This document shows, one piece after another, positions 1 through 7,023 of a stretch of 9,241 nt of DNA; within the stretch, counting starts at the first letter, position 1; each line of letters begins with the position of its first letter. Both the position numbers and the translations under genes were made by a program. The notes under the pieces were generated by a model. That model ran no database searches. It saw nothing but the letters and a program-made list of their open reading frames with translations, and was not told where the DNA came from. This stretch comes from Clostridia bacterium (GTDB lineage Bacteria > Bacillota > Clostridia > Oscillospirales > Acutalibacteraceae). The DNA is taken from contig CAAFXF010000120.1 of NCBI GenBank assembly GCA_900766895.1, forward strand, positions 1 to 9,241, written 5' to 3'.

Positions 1-804
1 GGATCACTCAATGCATTTCGCTCTCACGGCTGTAATCTTGTGGGTGTTCCGATTGACAGCGACGGTATGAATATTGAGGCGCTTGAAAAAGCAATTAAGG
101 ACAACCCAAACGCAAGGTTTATCTATACAATTCCTAATTTCCAAAATCCGGGCGGTACAACTCTTTCTCTTGAAAAGAGAAAGGCAATGTATCAGCTCGC
201 AAAGGAAAACGGTATTGCGATTTTGGAGGATGACCCTTACGGAAATCTGCGTACCGAGGGCGAGGATGTTCCTGCCATAAAAACTCTTGATGAGGACGGT
301 ATTGTAATTTATGCAGGCTCGTTCTCAAAGATTTTGGCACCGGGTATTCGTGTTGCTTATGCGGTTGTGCCAAGCTCCATTGCAGGTGCTTTCACCATCG
401 GCAAGCAAGTATCGGATGTTCACACCGGCGTGCTTAACCAAATGATTATTGACCGTTGGTTTAAGGAATATGACGTTGATGAGCATATCGATGAAATAAG
501 AAAGATTTACAGAGAAAAGATTAATTTGATGTGCGATATGCTTGATGAACATTGCCCCGAGATTGAGTATGTCAGACCGCAGGGCGGCTTGTTCCTTTGG
601 GCAAAGCTTCCCGATTATGTTGATATGCTTGATTATTGCAAAAGGCTTGTAGATAATAAGGTTGCCGTAGTTCCCGGCAATGCCTTTATTGTTGACGAAT
701 CAAAGCCGTGCAATTATATTCGTCTTAATTTTTCAACCCCAAGCAATGAAAACATTGTTAAGGGAGTAAAGATTATGGCAAAGGTCATTAAAGAATATAA
801 ATAG
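1..804 (+). CDS. PLP-dependent aminotransferase, class I/II (5' end missing)
   Basis: The frame is open from base 1, so the gene begins outside the window. A GTG at 40 is internal, because the family-like sequence continues in frame upstream of it. The 267 visible residues cover the large PLP domain and C-terminal domain of a fold-type I aminotransferase, usually about 390-400 residues, so roughly 130 N-terminal residues are missing. Visible signatures are the PNFQNPGG segment, EDDPYGNL (the Asp/Tyr pair that contacts PLP), SFSKILAPGIRVAY with the Schiff-base lysine at bases 328-330, and YIRLNFS near the end with the arginine that binds the substrate carboxylate. The style is that of the LysN/2-aminoadipate and MocR-associated aminotransferases. 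The amino acid substrate cannot be read from the sequence. It ends 15 nt before trpS on the same strand and is probably co-transcribed with it. Confidence is high for the family and low for the substrate. Confidence 0.9.
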   Translation, partial: GSLNAFRSHGCNLVGVPIDSDGMNIEALEKAIKDNPNARFIYTIPNFQNPGGTTLSLEKRKAMYQLAKENGIAILEDDPYGNLRTEGEDVPAIKTLDEDGIVIYAGSFSKILAPGIRVAYAVVPSSIAGAFTIGKQVSDVHTGVLNQMIIDRWFKEYDVDEHIDEIRKIYREKINLMCDMLDEHCPEIEYVRPQGGLFLWAKLPDYVDMLDYCKRLVDNKVAVVPGNAFIVDESKPCNYIRLNFSTPSNENIVKGVKIMAKVIKEYK

Positions 805-819
805 AAAAGAGAAGATATT

Positions 820-1833
820 ATGTCAGAAGAAATTAAGGTAGAAAGAAAAAAGAGGTCGTTGTCCCTCATTCAGCCAACATCAATTCCCACCCTTGGTAAT
901 TATCTTGGCGCAATGCGTGGCTGGCCTGCATTTCAGGATGATTTTGATACAATATTCGGTATCGCGGATTTACATTCAATTACAGTTAGACAGGAGCCTG
1001 CAAAGCTTCGTCAGCAAACAACACAGCTTTATGCAATGCTTATGGCTGTCGGCCTTGACCCTCAAAAGAGTATTCTTTTTGTGCAGTCACACGTTGCACA
1101 GCACAGTCAGCTTGCGTGGTTGCTTAATTGCTATACGCAGTTTGGCGAGCTTAACAGGATGACACAGTTTAAGGACAAATCGGCTCAGCATGCAGATAAT
1201 GTAAACGCAGGCTTGTTTACATATCCATGCCTTATGGCTGCCGACATTCTTTTGTATCAGGCAGATGTTGTGCCTGTCGGTGCCGACCAAAAACAGCACC
1301 TCGAAATTACCCGTGACATTGCAGAACGCTTTAACGGTATTTACGGTAATGTGTTTACTGTTCCGGAGCCTTATATTCCAAAGCAGGGAGCAAGGGTAAT
1401 GTCGTTGCAAAACCCTGTTTCAAAGATGTCAAAGTCCGACCCTAATCCAAAGGGTACGGTTTACCTTACCGATGAGCCGAATGTAATAATGAAAAAGTTT
1501 AAGTCAGCTGTTACAGACAGCGAAATGTCTGTTCATTATGCAGACGGCAAGGACGGAATTAATAATCTTATGACAATCTATTCCGCCGTTACCGGAGAAA
1601 GCTTTGAAGCCATTGAGCACGACTTTTCGGGTAAGGGCTACGGCGATTTCAAAAAGGCTGTCGGTGAGGCCGTTGTTGCAGAGCTTGAGCCTGTTCAAAA
1701 GAAATATAATGAGCTTTTGAAGGATAAAAAGTATCTTGAGGAGTGCTGGACAAACGGCGCGGATATTGCTTCCCGCCTTGCAGACAGAACACTTTCAAAG
1801 GCTATGAAAAAAATCGGCTTCCTCGCAAAATAA
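820..1833 (+). CDS. trpS: Tryptophan--tRNA ligase
   Basis: A class Ic aminoacyl-tRNA synthetase of 337 residues, the normal bacterial length, which charges tRNA-Trp with tryptophan using ATP in the cytoplasm. The HIGH-type signature is TLGNYLG (residues 24-30) and KMSKS is at 202-206, followed by DPNPKG. Other family blocks are ADLHSITV (His52, matching His43 of the Geobacillus enzyme), GELNRMTQFKDKS, LLYQADVVPVGADQKQH and AVTDSE. The start at 820 has an AGAGAAG purine run just upstream and lies 15 nt after the aminotransferase stop. No T-box leader fits in that gap, so any leader would lie upstream of the aminotransferase. Oddity: the ATP/tryptophan-binding loop usually written SGIQPSG reads S-L-I-Q-P-T-S (residues 15-21), so both usual glycines are replaced while the glutamine is kept. 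This could mark an auxiliary TrpRS lineage. A strong terminator follows. Confidence 0.96.
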   Translation: MSEEIKVERKKRSLSLIQPTSIPTLGNYLGAMRGWPAFQDDFDTIFGIADLHSITVRQEPAKLRQQTTQLYAMLMAVGLDPQKSILFVQSHVAQHSQLAWLLNCYTQFGELNRMTQFKDKSAQHADNVNAGLFTYPCLMAADILLYQADVVPVGADQKQHLEITRDIAERFNGIYGNVFTVPEPYIPKQGARVMSLQNPVSKMSKSDPNPKGTVYLTDEPNVIMKKFKSAVTDSEMSVHYADGKDGINNLMTIYSAVTGESFEAIEHDFSGKGYGDFKKAVGEAVVAELEPVQKKYNELLKDKKYLEECWTNGADIASRLADRTLSKAMKKIGFLAK

Positions 1834-1842
1834 AAAACATAA

Positions 1843-1871
1843 ACGGCTTGGACTTTTTGAGTCCAAGCCGT
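1843..1871. terminator. Bidirectional intrinsic terminator between trpS and the converging operon
   Basis: A perfect 12-bp stem pairs ACGGCTTGGACT (1843-1854) with AGTCCAAGCCGT (1860-1871) around a 5-nt loop. On the plus strand it is followed by ATTTTAAT, and on the minus strand by TTATGTTTTTTA. It lies between the trpS stop (1833) and the stop of the minus-strand gene (1875), so it plausibly ends both converging transcripts. Confidence 0.9.
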
Positions 1872-1874
1872 ATT

Positions 1875-2342
1875 TTAATACCAATTCCAGCAAACTGTTT
1901 TTGCGTTTAATGTTATATTGCACATATCGTATTTTCTGTATTTTTTATATTTCTTATGGGCATTGTAAAAATTTATGCAAAGCTCAATCGTCAGTTCATT
2001 GTATGTAGCAGAGCATTCAACAAAGGTTGCACAAGAATTGTTTATTACATCAATGAATTTTTCTCTGTTAAAGCTGATTCCTTTGAATCTTCCATTTGCT
2101 TTAGGACAGGAAGTAAATTGAAAATAGTTTATCGGCTCTTCATCAAGCTCAATAATCATATCACAATGCTTGTAGTCCTTGTATCTATTATAAAAATCTA
2201 TGTCAGTATAGTTTTGCGGATACAATTCAATATCAAATGTAAATATGATTTTGTTTTTTTCCTGTTTAACCTTGTTTAGACTTTGGTCATGCAACACACC
2301 GTATGGAATATTAATGCTTGATAATGAAAAATCATTTGTCAC
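1875..2342 (-). CDS. Hypothetical protein, AT-rich, last gene of the femX-alr operon
   Basis: I do not recognise this 155-residue protein. The start is GTG at 2342-2340, overlapping the alr stop as GTGA, with an AAAGGGTG ribosome site (bases 2351-2358) about 8-10 nt upstream. This arrangement and the intact frame argue that it is real. There is no signal peptide or membrane segment. The protein is rich in Tyr, Lys and Asn, has seven cysteines (60, 79, 104, 110, 122, 141, 151) without an obvious metal-site spacing, and alternates short beta-like strands (KIIFTFDIEL, CDMIIEL) with charged loops. It ends in an aromatic tail, VCWNWY. By hand count GC is about 30% over 1921-2340, clearly lower than the neighbouring coding sequence (40-57% in two 60-base lines of alr), which suggests a recently acquired or fast-evolving gene. 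Its size and position resemble small partner or immunity-type proteins, but nothing in the sequence proves such a role. Confidence 0.75.
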   Translation of the reverse strand: MTNDFSLSSINIPYGVLHDQSLNKVKQEKNKIIFTFDIELYPQNYTDIDFYNRYKDYKHCDMIIELDEEPINYFQFTSCPKANGRFKGISFNREKFIDVINNSCATFVECSATYNELTIELCINFYNAHKKYKKYRKYDMCNITLNAKTVCWNWY

Positions 2343-3415
2343 TCTCTGTACACCCTTTCTATCCTTGGATTTACCATAAGTGGTGATATGTCAACGCTTG
2401 CAAGGTCACCGGGCTTAACGTCGCTTCCTGTTACGTCCACTGCCGTGTGGCTTAATCCTATTCCGCCGATTACATGGTACATTCTGCCGTTAATTCTCAC
2501 GTACATCTGTTGCTTTTTAAGGAATTTTTTGAATACGCTCAAAACATATTTCAGGTCAAACAATTCCTTTTCCTTTGTCAAGCCAAAGCCGTCATAGTGT
2601 CCGATAGGCACTATGGCTATTTTTGTTTCTCGCTTTGTTTGGTAGGTTGCATTGTAGCCTACAAAATATCCCTTAGGTACGGTCTTAACATCAACAACCT
2701 CTGCTTCAAGAGAGCCAAGCCTGTTCAGTCCGCTTTTTGATTTTGTTATTACTCTGCCTGTAAATGCGGAGCCTATCCTTACGGTGTCAAGGCAAACGTC
2801 CTCAACGTTTAGCAGAGCAGGGGAGTTGCTTGCGTGCAGGGTGCCTACATCTCCCACTTTTTCGCTTATTTTTGCCATTGTGTCCTTAAACAAGACTAAC
2901 TGTGCCTTTGTTAAGTCGTGATTTCTAAATGCTGACGAAAAATGCGTGTATGCACCCACAAAGCATAAATTAGGCATAGAATAGCATTTTATTGCATCTT
3001 CAATTTCACTTGGCATAAATCCGTATCTGCCCATGCCGGTGTCAATTTTCAGGTGGCATTTAACCGTTGCTCCTGCCTTTTCGCAAGCGTTGTTCATGGC
3101 TTCTGCCGCCGCCAAGGAGCCGATGGTTGCCGTTGCGTTGTACTTAATTATTTCGTCACATTCCTGCTCGATGCAGGTTGAACGCATAACAAGTATTTCC
3201 TCATCCTTAAGTATTTCACGCAATACAGGTAAGTCCGTAACCTCTGTTACCGCAAAGGTCTTTATGCCGTGGCTGACAAGAATTTGTGTTAATTCTCTTA
3301 TGCCAAAGCCGTAGCCGTTACCCTTAACAACGCCTATTAACGGCACACCTGCCTTACTCTTTATTGTTTCAATGTTTTCATCAAGCTTTTTTCTGTCAAT
3401 TACGTATCTGCTCAT
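2339..3415 (-). CDS. alr: Alanine racemase family protein with an atypical active-site region
   Basis: A fold-type III PLP enzyme of 358 residues. Classical members interconvert L- and D-alanine for peptidoglycan synthesis. Retained features (Geobacillus numbering in brackets) are the PLP lysine K31 in VVKGNGYG [K39], HLKIDTGMGR with K123 [carbamylated K129] and R130 [R136], HASNSPA at 194-200, R213 in VRIGSAFTG [R219], and the GYNATYQT block with the opposite-face catalytic tyrosine [Y265]. Differences: PIGYADG reads PIGHYDG; a basic insert of about 15 residues follows near 280-305; GRICMDQ is replaced by G-G-I-G-L-S-H (317-323); and the PYE tyrosine [Y354] near the C-terminus is absent (ISPLMVNPRIERVY). 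It is therefore probably a divergent subfamily and may prefer another amino acid such as serine. The start ATG at 3415-3413 overlaps the upstream gene's stop by one base (TAATG), indicating translational coupling; the ribosome site is weak. Confidence is high for the family and moderate for the substrate. Confidence 0.88.
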   Translation of the reverse strand: MSRYVIDRKKLDENIETIKSKAGVPLIGVVKGNGYGFGIRELTQILVSHGIKTFAVTEVTDLPVLREILKDEEILVMRSTCIEQECDEIIKYNATATIGSLAAAEAMNNACEKAGATVKCHLKIDTGMGRYGFMPSEIEDAIKCYSMPNLCFVGAYTHFSSAFRNHDLTKAQLVLFKDTMAKISEKVGDVGTLHASNSPALLNVEDVCLDTVRIGSAFTGRVITKSKSGLNRLGSLEAEVVDVKTVPKGYFVGYNATYQTKRETKIAIVPIGHYDGFGLTKEKELFDLKYVLSVFKKFLKKQQMYVRINGRMYHVIGGIGLSHTAVDVTGSDVKPGDLASVDISPLMVNPRIERVYRE

Positions 3416-4452
3416 TATCTTATTTTCTTTAATACCTTTGTTGCAATGTTGTATAGGTTGTATACGGGCTTGTTTATTACATAGTCAAACTCGCCGACAA
3501 ATTCCTTCATATATCCGCCGAAGCCGTGCTTAAATCTCCACAGGCCATAGTGAGGGTTGTCCGGATTTTGACAGTCTCCGCTGATTCCGCCAAAGTCATA
3601 AACCTTGCAGTTACATTCCATACCCCATTTAATCATAGCCCATTGTAAAGCATAGTTTGGGTAAACATTCCTGTGAGCGTTTGATGAAGCACCGTATTGG
3701 TATTTCATAACATTTTCGCCCCATTTGATAGCAAGAGTTCCTGCAATAGCCTTGCCCTCGTAGTATGCCATATACAGCCTTGCGTCGTCTGTCATACAGT
3801 CAAGTATCTTTTCAAAATACCATTTCGGCCTTGTGGAAAATCCGTCACGCTCGCCGGTTTCTGCCATAATTGCAACAAAGTCGTCAAGCGCCTCCTTACC
3901 GCAAATTTTAACCTCAACGCCTTTTTTGGTCGCCTTTCTTATACGGTTGCGATAGTCAGGCTTAAAGGTGAGCATAAGCTCGTCCTCGTTCATATTGTTG
4001 TAATCAAAGCAGTATACAAATCTTGGCTGTACATTTTCAAAATCCATACAACCGGGATTTAATTCCTTAAATCCCTTGTTCAAAAGATGCTTTTTATATT
4101 CTGTGTTTTCAATAACAATTTCAGGGTCGATTTTTAGACAGTATGCCTTGTGTTCCTTGCCTATTTGAAGCAAAGCGTCAAACAGCTTGTTGAATGTGTC
4201 AAAATCGTTTTCGTCACAGATAAAGCCTCTGCACGCGTACATTAGGGAATACTTGATTACAGGGATGCTTCTGATCAAAACATCGGCGGCACCGATAATT
4301 TCGCCGTTGTCATCCTTAAGCATTACGGCCTCCCATTTCCAAGCGAATTTAACCTTTGCCCATTTTGACGAGTGCTGAAACAGCCCCTTTGGATGCCTTT
4401 TTATAAAAGCTTCGTATTCTGCCAAATTGTCATTGTTTACTCTAACTATCAT
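3415..4452 (-). CDS. FemAB-family aminoacyltransferase (peptidoglycan bridge formation)
   Basis: A tRNA-dependent transferase of the FemX/FemA/MurM family, with twin GNAT-like domains. Known members add the first or later amino acids of the interpeptide bridge to the stem-peptide lysine of lipid II or its precursor at the cytoplasmic face. Supporting blocks are the N-terminal FQHSSKWAKVKFAWKWEAV (25-43), FKPDYRNRIRKATKKGVEV (163-181), GERDGFSTRP (200-209), YEGKAIAGTLAIKW (231-244), YQYGASS near 251-257, and the C-terminal FGGISGD...YGLWRFKHGFGG...EFVGEFD stretch (287-323). At 345 residues it matches the short FemX type, without the coiled-coil arm of the Staphylococcus FemA proteins. I chose ATG at 4452 over the longer GTG start at 4461, because that GTG lies inside a good AAGGTG ribosome site (4464-4459) placed 6 nt before the ATG. 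It is the first gene of the operon. The amino acid it adds cannot be deduced. Confidence 0.92.
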   Translation of the reverse strand: MIVRVNNDNLAEYEAFIKRHPKGLFQHSSKWAKVKFAWKWEAVMLKDDNGEIIGAADVLIRSIPVIKYSLMYACRGFICDENDFDTFNKLFDALLQIGKEHKAYCLKIDPEIVIENTEYKKHLLNKGFKELNPGCMDFENVQPRFVYCFDYNNMNEDELMLTFKPDYRNRIRKATKKGVEVKICGKEALDDFVAIMAETGERDGFSTRPKWYFEKILDCMTDDARLYMAYYEGKAIAGTLAIKWGENVMKYQYGASSNAHRNVYPNYALQWAMIKWGMECNCKVYDFGGISGDCQNPDNPHYGLWRFKHGFGGYMKEFVGEFDYVINKPVYNLYNIATKVLKKIR

Positions 4453-4482
4453 AATTTTCACCTTAAAAACTGTATTGTAATA

Positions 4483-4511
4483 ATTATATCATATAACATA
4501 TTGAATGTAAA
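4483..4511 (-). promoter_or_regulatory. Sigma-A promoter of the femX-alr-orf155 operon
   Basis: On the minus strand, TTTACA (4511-4506) and TATAAT (4488-4483) are separated by exactly 17 nt. The expected start of transcription is near 4476, giving a short leader of about 24 nt before the ATG at 4452. It lies downstream of the feoB terminator, so this operon is probably transcribed independently of feoB. Confidence 0.8.
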
Positions 4512-4540
4512 TATTAAAAAGACTTAAGAACACCAATAAG

Positions 4541-4590
4541 GCTCCCCTTATTTTTATTAAGGGGAGCTGTCACCGCAGGTGACTGAGGGG
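4541..4590. repeat. Palindromic REP-like intergenic element (two stem-loops)
   Basis: Two adjacent hairpins occupy this gap. The first is a perfect 10-bp stem, GCTCCCCTTA (4541-4550) with TAAGGGGAGC (4558-4567), around a 7-nt loop. The second is a 6-bp stem, GTCACC (4569-4574) with GGTGAC (4578-4583), with a GCA loop, followed by TGAGGGG. CCCCT at 4544-4548 can pair with AGGGG at 4560-4564 or at 4586-4590, so two mutually exclusive folds exist. The layout GGGGAGCTGTC...GACTGAGGGG is one I recall as dispersed in intergenic regions of gut Clostridia; that is memory, not a search. Only one copy is in this window. No transposase or target-site duplication is evident. Confidence 0.65.
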
Positions 4591-4592
4591 AT

Positions 4593-4618
4593 AAAAAAGG
4601 CCCCAACAAGGAGCCTTT
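4593..4618 (-). terminator. Intrinsic terminator of feoB
   Basis: On the minus strand, the stem AAAGGC-T-CC pairs with GG-G-GCCTTT around TTGTT, with one internal mismatch. The GCCTTTTTTAT end supplies the U-tract. It begins 5 nt after the feoB stop region at 4623. Confidence 0.85.
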
Positions 4619-4622
4619 CTGT

Positions 4623-6965
4623 CTAAAATATCATTGAGCCTATCATATAAACCGCACCGGAGCATAGCCAAGCAACCGAGCATTGAAGAATAACGGTAAT
4701 CATTGCCCATTTCCTTCCAAGCTCCTGCTTAATTGCGGCAATTGCCGCTACGCACGGTGTGTACAAAAGGCAAAATGTCAAAAAGCTTGCCGCGCTTACA
4801 GGAGACAGCAGGGTAGTAATTCCGCCGGCACTGCCTGTTAAAACAGTAATGGTTGAAACAACGCTTTCCTTTGCAATAAAGCCTGTTATCAGCGAGGTTG
4901 ACAGCCTCCAATCGCCAAAGCCAAGCGGTGCAAATATCGGAGCAATCATCCCTGCAACCTGTGCAAGTATGCTGTCCTTTGAGTTTTCAACCACACTTAA
5001 ATGGAAGTTAAAGGTTTTTAAGAACCATATAACTATTGTTGCCACAAATATAACCGTAAAGGCCCTTGTTAAAAAGTCCTTTGCCTTGTCCCACAAAAGA
5101 TGTAACGTGGTTTTTGCACTTGGCAAACGGTAGTTTGGAAGCTCCATAACAAACGGAACTGCCTCACCCTTAAACACAGTGCTTTTGGAAATAAATGCAG
5201 TAAGTATTCCCATAGCAATTCCGCCAAAGTACAAAAGCACCATAACAAGAGGAGCTTTGTCCGGAAAGAATGCCGCGGTGAAAAATGAGTATATAGGCAG
5301 CTTTGCCGTACAGCTCATAAACGGAATTAATGTTATCGTCATTTTTCTGTCGCGGTCGGACGGCAGGGTACGGCTTGCCATAACTGCCGGTACAGAGCAT
5401 CCAAAGCCAATCAGCATAGGCACAATGCTTCTGCCTGAAAGTCCTATTTTTCTTAACAGCTTATCCATAACAAAGGCAACTCTTGCCATATATCCCGTGT
5501 CCTCAAGCAACGATAGGAAGAAAAACAGTGTTACAATTATCGGCAAAAAGCTCAGCACACTGCCAACGCCCTCAAAGATACCGTCAATTATCAGCGAGTG
5601 CAAAATGTGGTCGACATTCCAGGCGGTCAGCCAATTATCAACCAAGCCTGTAAATTGTCCGATTAAAAATTCCAAAAGCTCCTGAAGCTTAAGTCCTATT
5701 ACGTTAAAGGTTAGCCAGAATATTACAGCCATGATTATTACAAAGGTCGGGATAGCTGTATATTTTCCCGTAAATATTTTGTCAATTTTTCGGCTGCGCT
5801 TGCTTTCCTTACTCTCTTTTGGCTTAACAACGCATTTGTCCACAAGTTTTTTTATAAATGAAAAACGCATATCCGCTATTGCGGCAGCTCTGTCAAGACC
5901 TCGTTCCTCCTCCATTTGAACGATGATTGCCTCAACAAAATCCTTTTCGTTTTTGTCAAGGTGCAAAGCCTCTTCAATTTTGCTGTCGCCCTCAACAAGC
6001 TTTGTTGCGGCAAAACGAACAGGTATTTCCGCATTTTCGGCATGGTCTTTGATGAGGTGCATTATTCCGTGGAGCGCTCTGTGAACCGCACCGTTGTGGT
6101 CGCTTTCGTCACAAAAATCTGTTCTGCCCGGCTTCTCCTGGTATTTGGCTATATGAACGGCGTGACGCACTAATTCATCAATGCCTTCATTTTTTGATGC
6201 GGAAATAGGCACAACAGGTATACCGAGCATATCCTCGGTTTCGTTGATAAGCACACATCCGCCGTTGCCCTTAACCTCGTCCATCATATTGAGCGCAAGT
6301 ACAATAGGTACCTCAAGCTCCATCAACTGCATTGTCAAATATAGGTTTCTCTCTATATTTGTTGCATCAACAATGTTAATAATTCCTGTCGGCTTTTCGT
6401 TAAGTATGTACTGCCTTGACACAATTTCCTCGCTTGTGTACGGCGAAAGTGAATATATACCGGGCAGGTCAACAACCTGAGTATTTGGGTAACCCTTTAT
6501 TACACCGGATTTTCTGTCAACCGTAACACCGGGGAAATTGCCGACGTGCTGATTAGAGCCTGTAAGCTGATTAAATAGCGTTGTTTTTCCGCAGTTTTGG
6601 TTGCCCGCAAGTGCAAAGGTCAAAACAGTACCGCTCGGCAAAGGATTTTCATCTGCCCTTGTGTGATATTTTCCGTTCTCACCAAGACCGGGGTGCTCAA
6701 TCCTTGGGCATCTTTTTTGCACGGGCTTGCTGTTGCTTGCCTTGGTTGGCAAAACATCAATGCTTTTTGCGTCGTCAACACGTAGGGTTAATTCGTAGCC
6801 GTGAATTTTGAACTCAATAGGGTCGCCCATCGGTGCAAATTTTATCAATGTAATCTCTGCACCGGGCAGTAGTCCCATATCTAAAAAATGCTGTCTTAAT
6901 GCACCGTCGCCTCCAACGGATTGCACAACACCTGTTTGTCCCTGCTTTAGCTTGTTTAATTCCAT
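4623..6965 (-). CDS. feoB: FeoA-FeoB fusion, ferrous iron transporter
   Basis: A 780-residue inner-membrane Fe(II) uptake protein with FeoA fused to its N-terminus. Residues 1-73 form the SH3-like FeoA domain (LKQGQTGVVQSVGGDGALRQ, then the DMGLLPG core). A linker of about 40 residues carries CPRIEHPGLGENGKYH. The GTPase follows: G1 GNQNCGKT (121-128), the switch region VGNFPGVTVD (141-150), G3 DLPG (166-169), G4 NMMD (226-229) and G5 SASK (255-258). A helical GDI-type region and a basic segment (381-396) lead to the membrane part from about residue 402. Gate motifs are GRSIVPMLIGFGCSVPAVMASR (511-532, Cys523), MSCTAKLP (Cys552) and LLYTPCVAAIAA (Cys738). Natural FeoAB fusions are known, for example in Porphyromonas. 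ATG at 6965 has GAAGG about 5 nt upstream. No separate feoA or feoC lies beside it, and it appears monocistronic. FeoB-only symbols understate the fusion. Confidence 0.96.
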   Translation of the reverse strand: MELNKLKQGQTGVVQSVGGDGALRQHFLDMGLLPGAEITLIKFAPMGDPIEFKIHGYELTLRVDDAKSIDVLPTKASNSKPVQKRCPRIEHPGLGENGKYHTRADENPLPSGTVLTFALAGNQNCGKTTLFNQLTGSNQHVGNFPGVTVDRKSGVIKGYPNTQVVDLPGIYSLSPYTSEEIVSRQYILNEKPTGIINIVDATNIERNLYLTMQLMELEVPIVLALNMMDEVKGNGGCVLINETEDMLGIPVVPISASKNEGIDELVRHAVHIAKYQEKPGRTDFCDESDHNGAVHRALHGIMHLIKDHAENAEIPVRFAATKLVEGDSKIEEALHLDKNEKDFVEAIIVQMEEERGLDRAAAIADMRFSFIKKLVDKCVVKPKESKESKRSRKIDKIFTGKYTAIPTFVIIMAVIFWLTFNVIGLKLQELLEFLIGQFTGLVDNWLTAWNVDHILHSLIIDGIFEGVGSVLSFLPIIVTLFFFLSLLEDTGYMARVAFVMDKLLRKIGLSGRSIVPMLIGFGCSVPAVMASRTLPSDRDRKMTITLIPFMSCTAKLPIYSFFTAAFFPDKAPLVMVLLYFGGIAMGILTAFISKSTVFKGEAVPFVMELPNYRLPSAKTTLHLLWDKAKDFLTRAFTVIFVATIVIWFLKTFNFHLSVVENSKDSILAQVAGMIAPIFAPLGFGDWRLSTSLITGFIAKESVVSTITVLTGSAGGITTLLSPVSAASFLTFCLLYTPCVAAIAAIKQELGRKWAMITVILQCSVAWLCSGAVYMIGSMIF

Positions 6966-6994
6966 ATCTGCCTTCGCTTTCTTATGATATTACA

Positions 6995-7023
6995 ATTATA
7001 CCACTTTTTCTTTTCTTCTACAA
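6995..7023 (-). promoter_or_regulatory. Putative feoAB promoter
   Basis: On the minus strand, TTGTAG (7023-7018) and TATAAT (7000-6995) are 17 nt apart, and a TG in TGGTATAAT gives an extended -10. Expected transcription start is near 6988, leaving a leader of about 22 nt that contains the GAAGG ribosome site. The -35 is a modest match, consistent with a regulated promoter. Confidence 0.65.

Noticed and set aside
805..819. Possible T-box or tryptophan leader controlling trpS
   Set aside because: Only 15 nt separate trpS from the preceding gene, too little for a T-box. Any such leader would have to lie outside the window.
1956..2279. 107-codon open frame on the plus strand opposite the AT-rich hypothetical gene
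   Set aside because: It has no ribosome site, is dominated by hydrophobic and lysine codons expected from AT-rich antisense, and the minus-strand gene has a coupled start with a good ribosome site.
4453..4461. GTG start at 4461 for the FemAB-family gene
   Set aside because: The GTG is part of the AAGGTG ribosome site that serves the ATG at 4452.
4541..4567. First hairpin of the intergenic repeat as a plain terminator
   Set aside because: The stem is strong but neither side has a proper U-tract directly after it (plus side TGTCACC, minus side CTTATTGG). The feoB terminator at 4593-4618 is the better candidate.
5179..5685. 168-codon plus-strand frame inside feoB
   Set aside because: It is a shadow of conserved membrane-domain coding on the other strand, without ribosome site or recognisable motifs.
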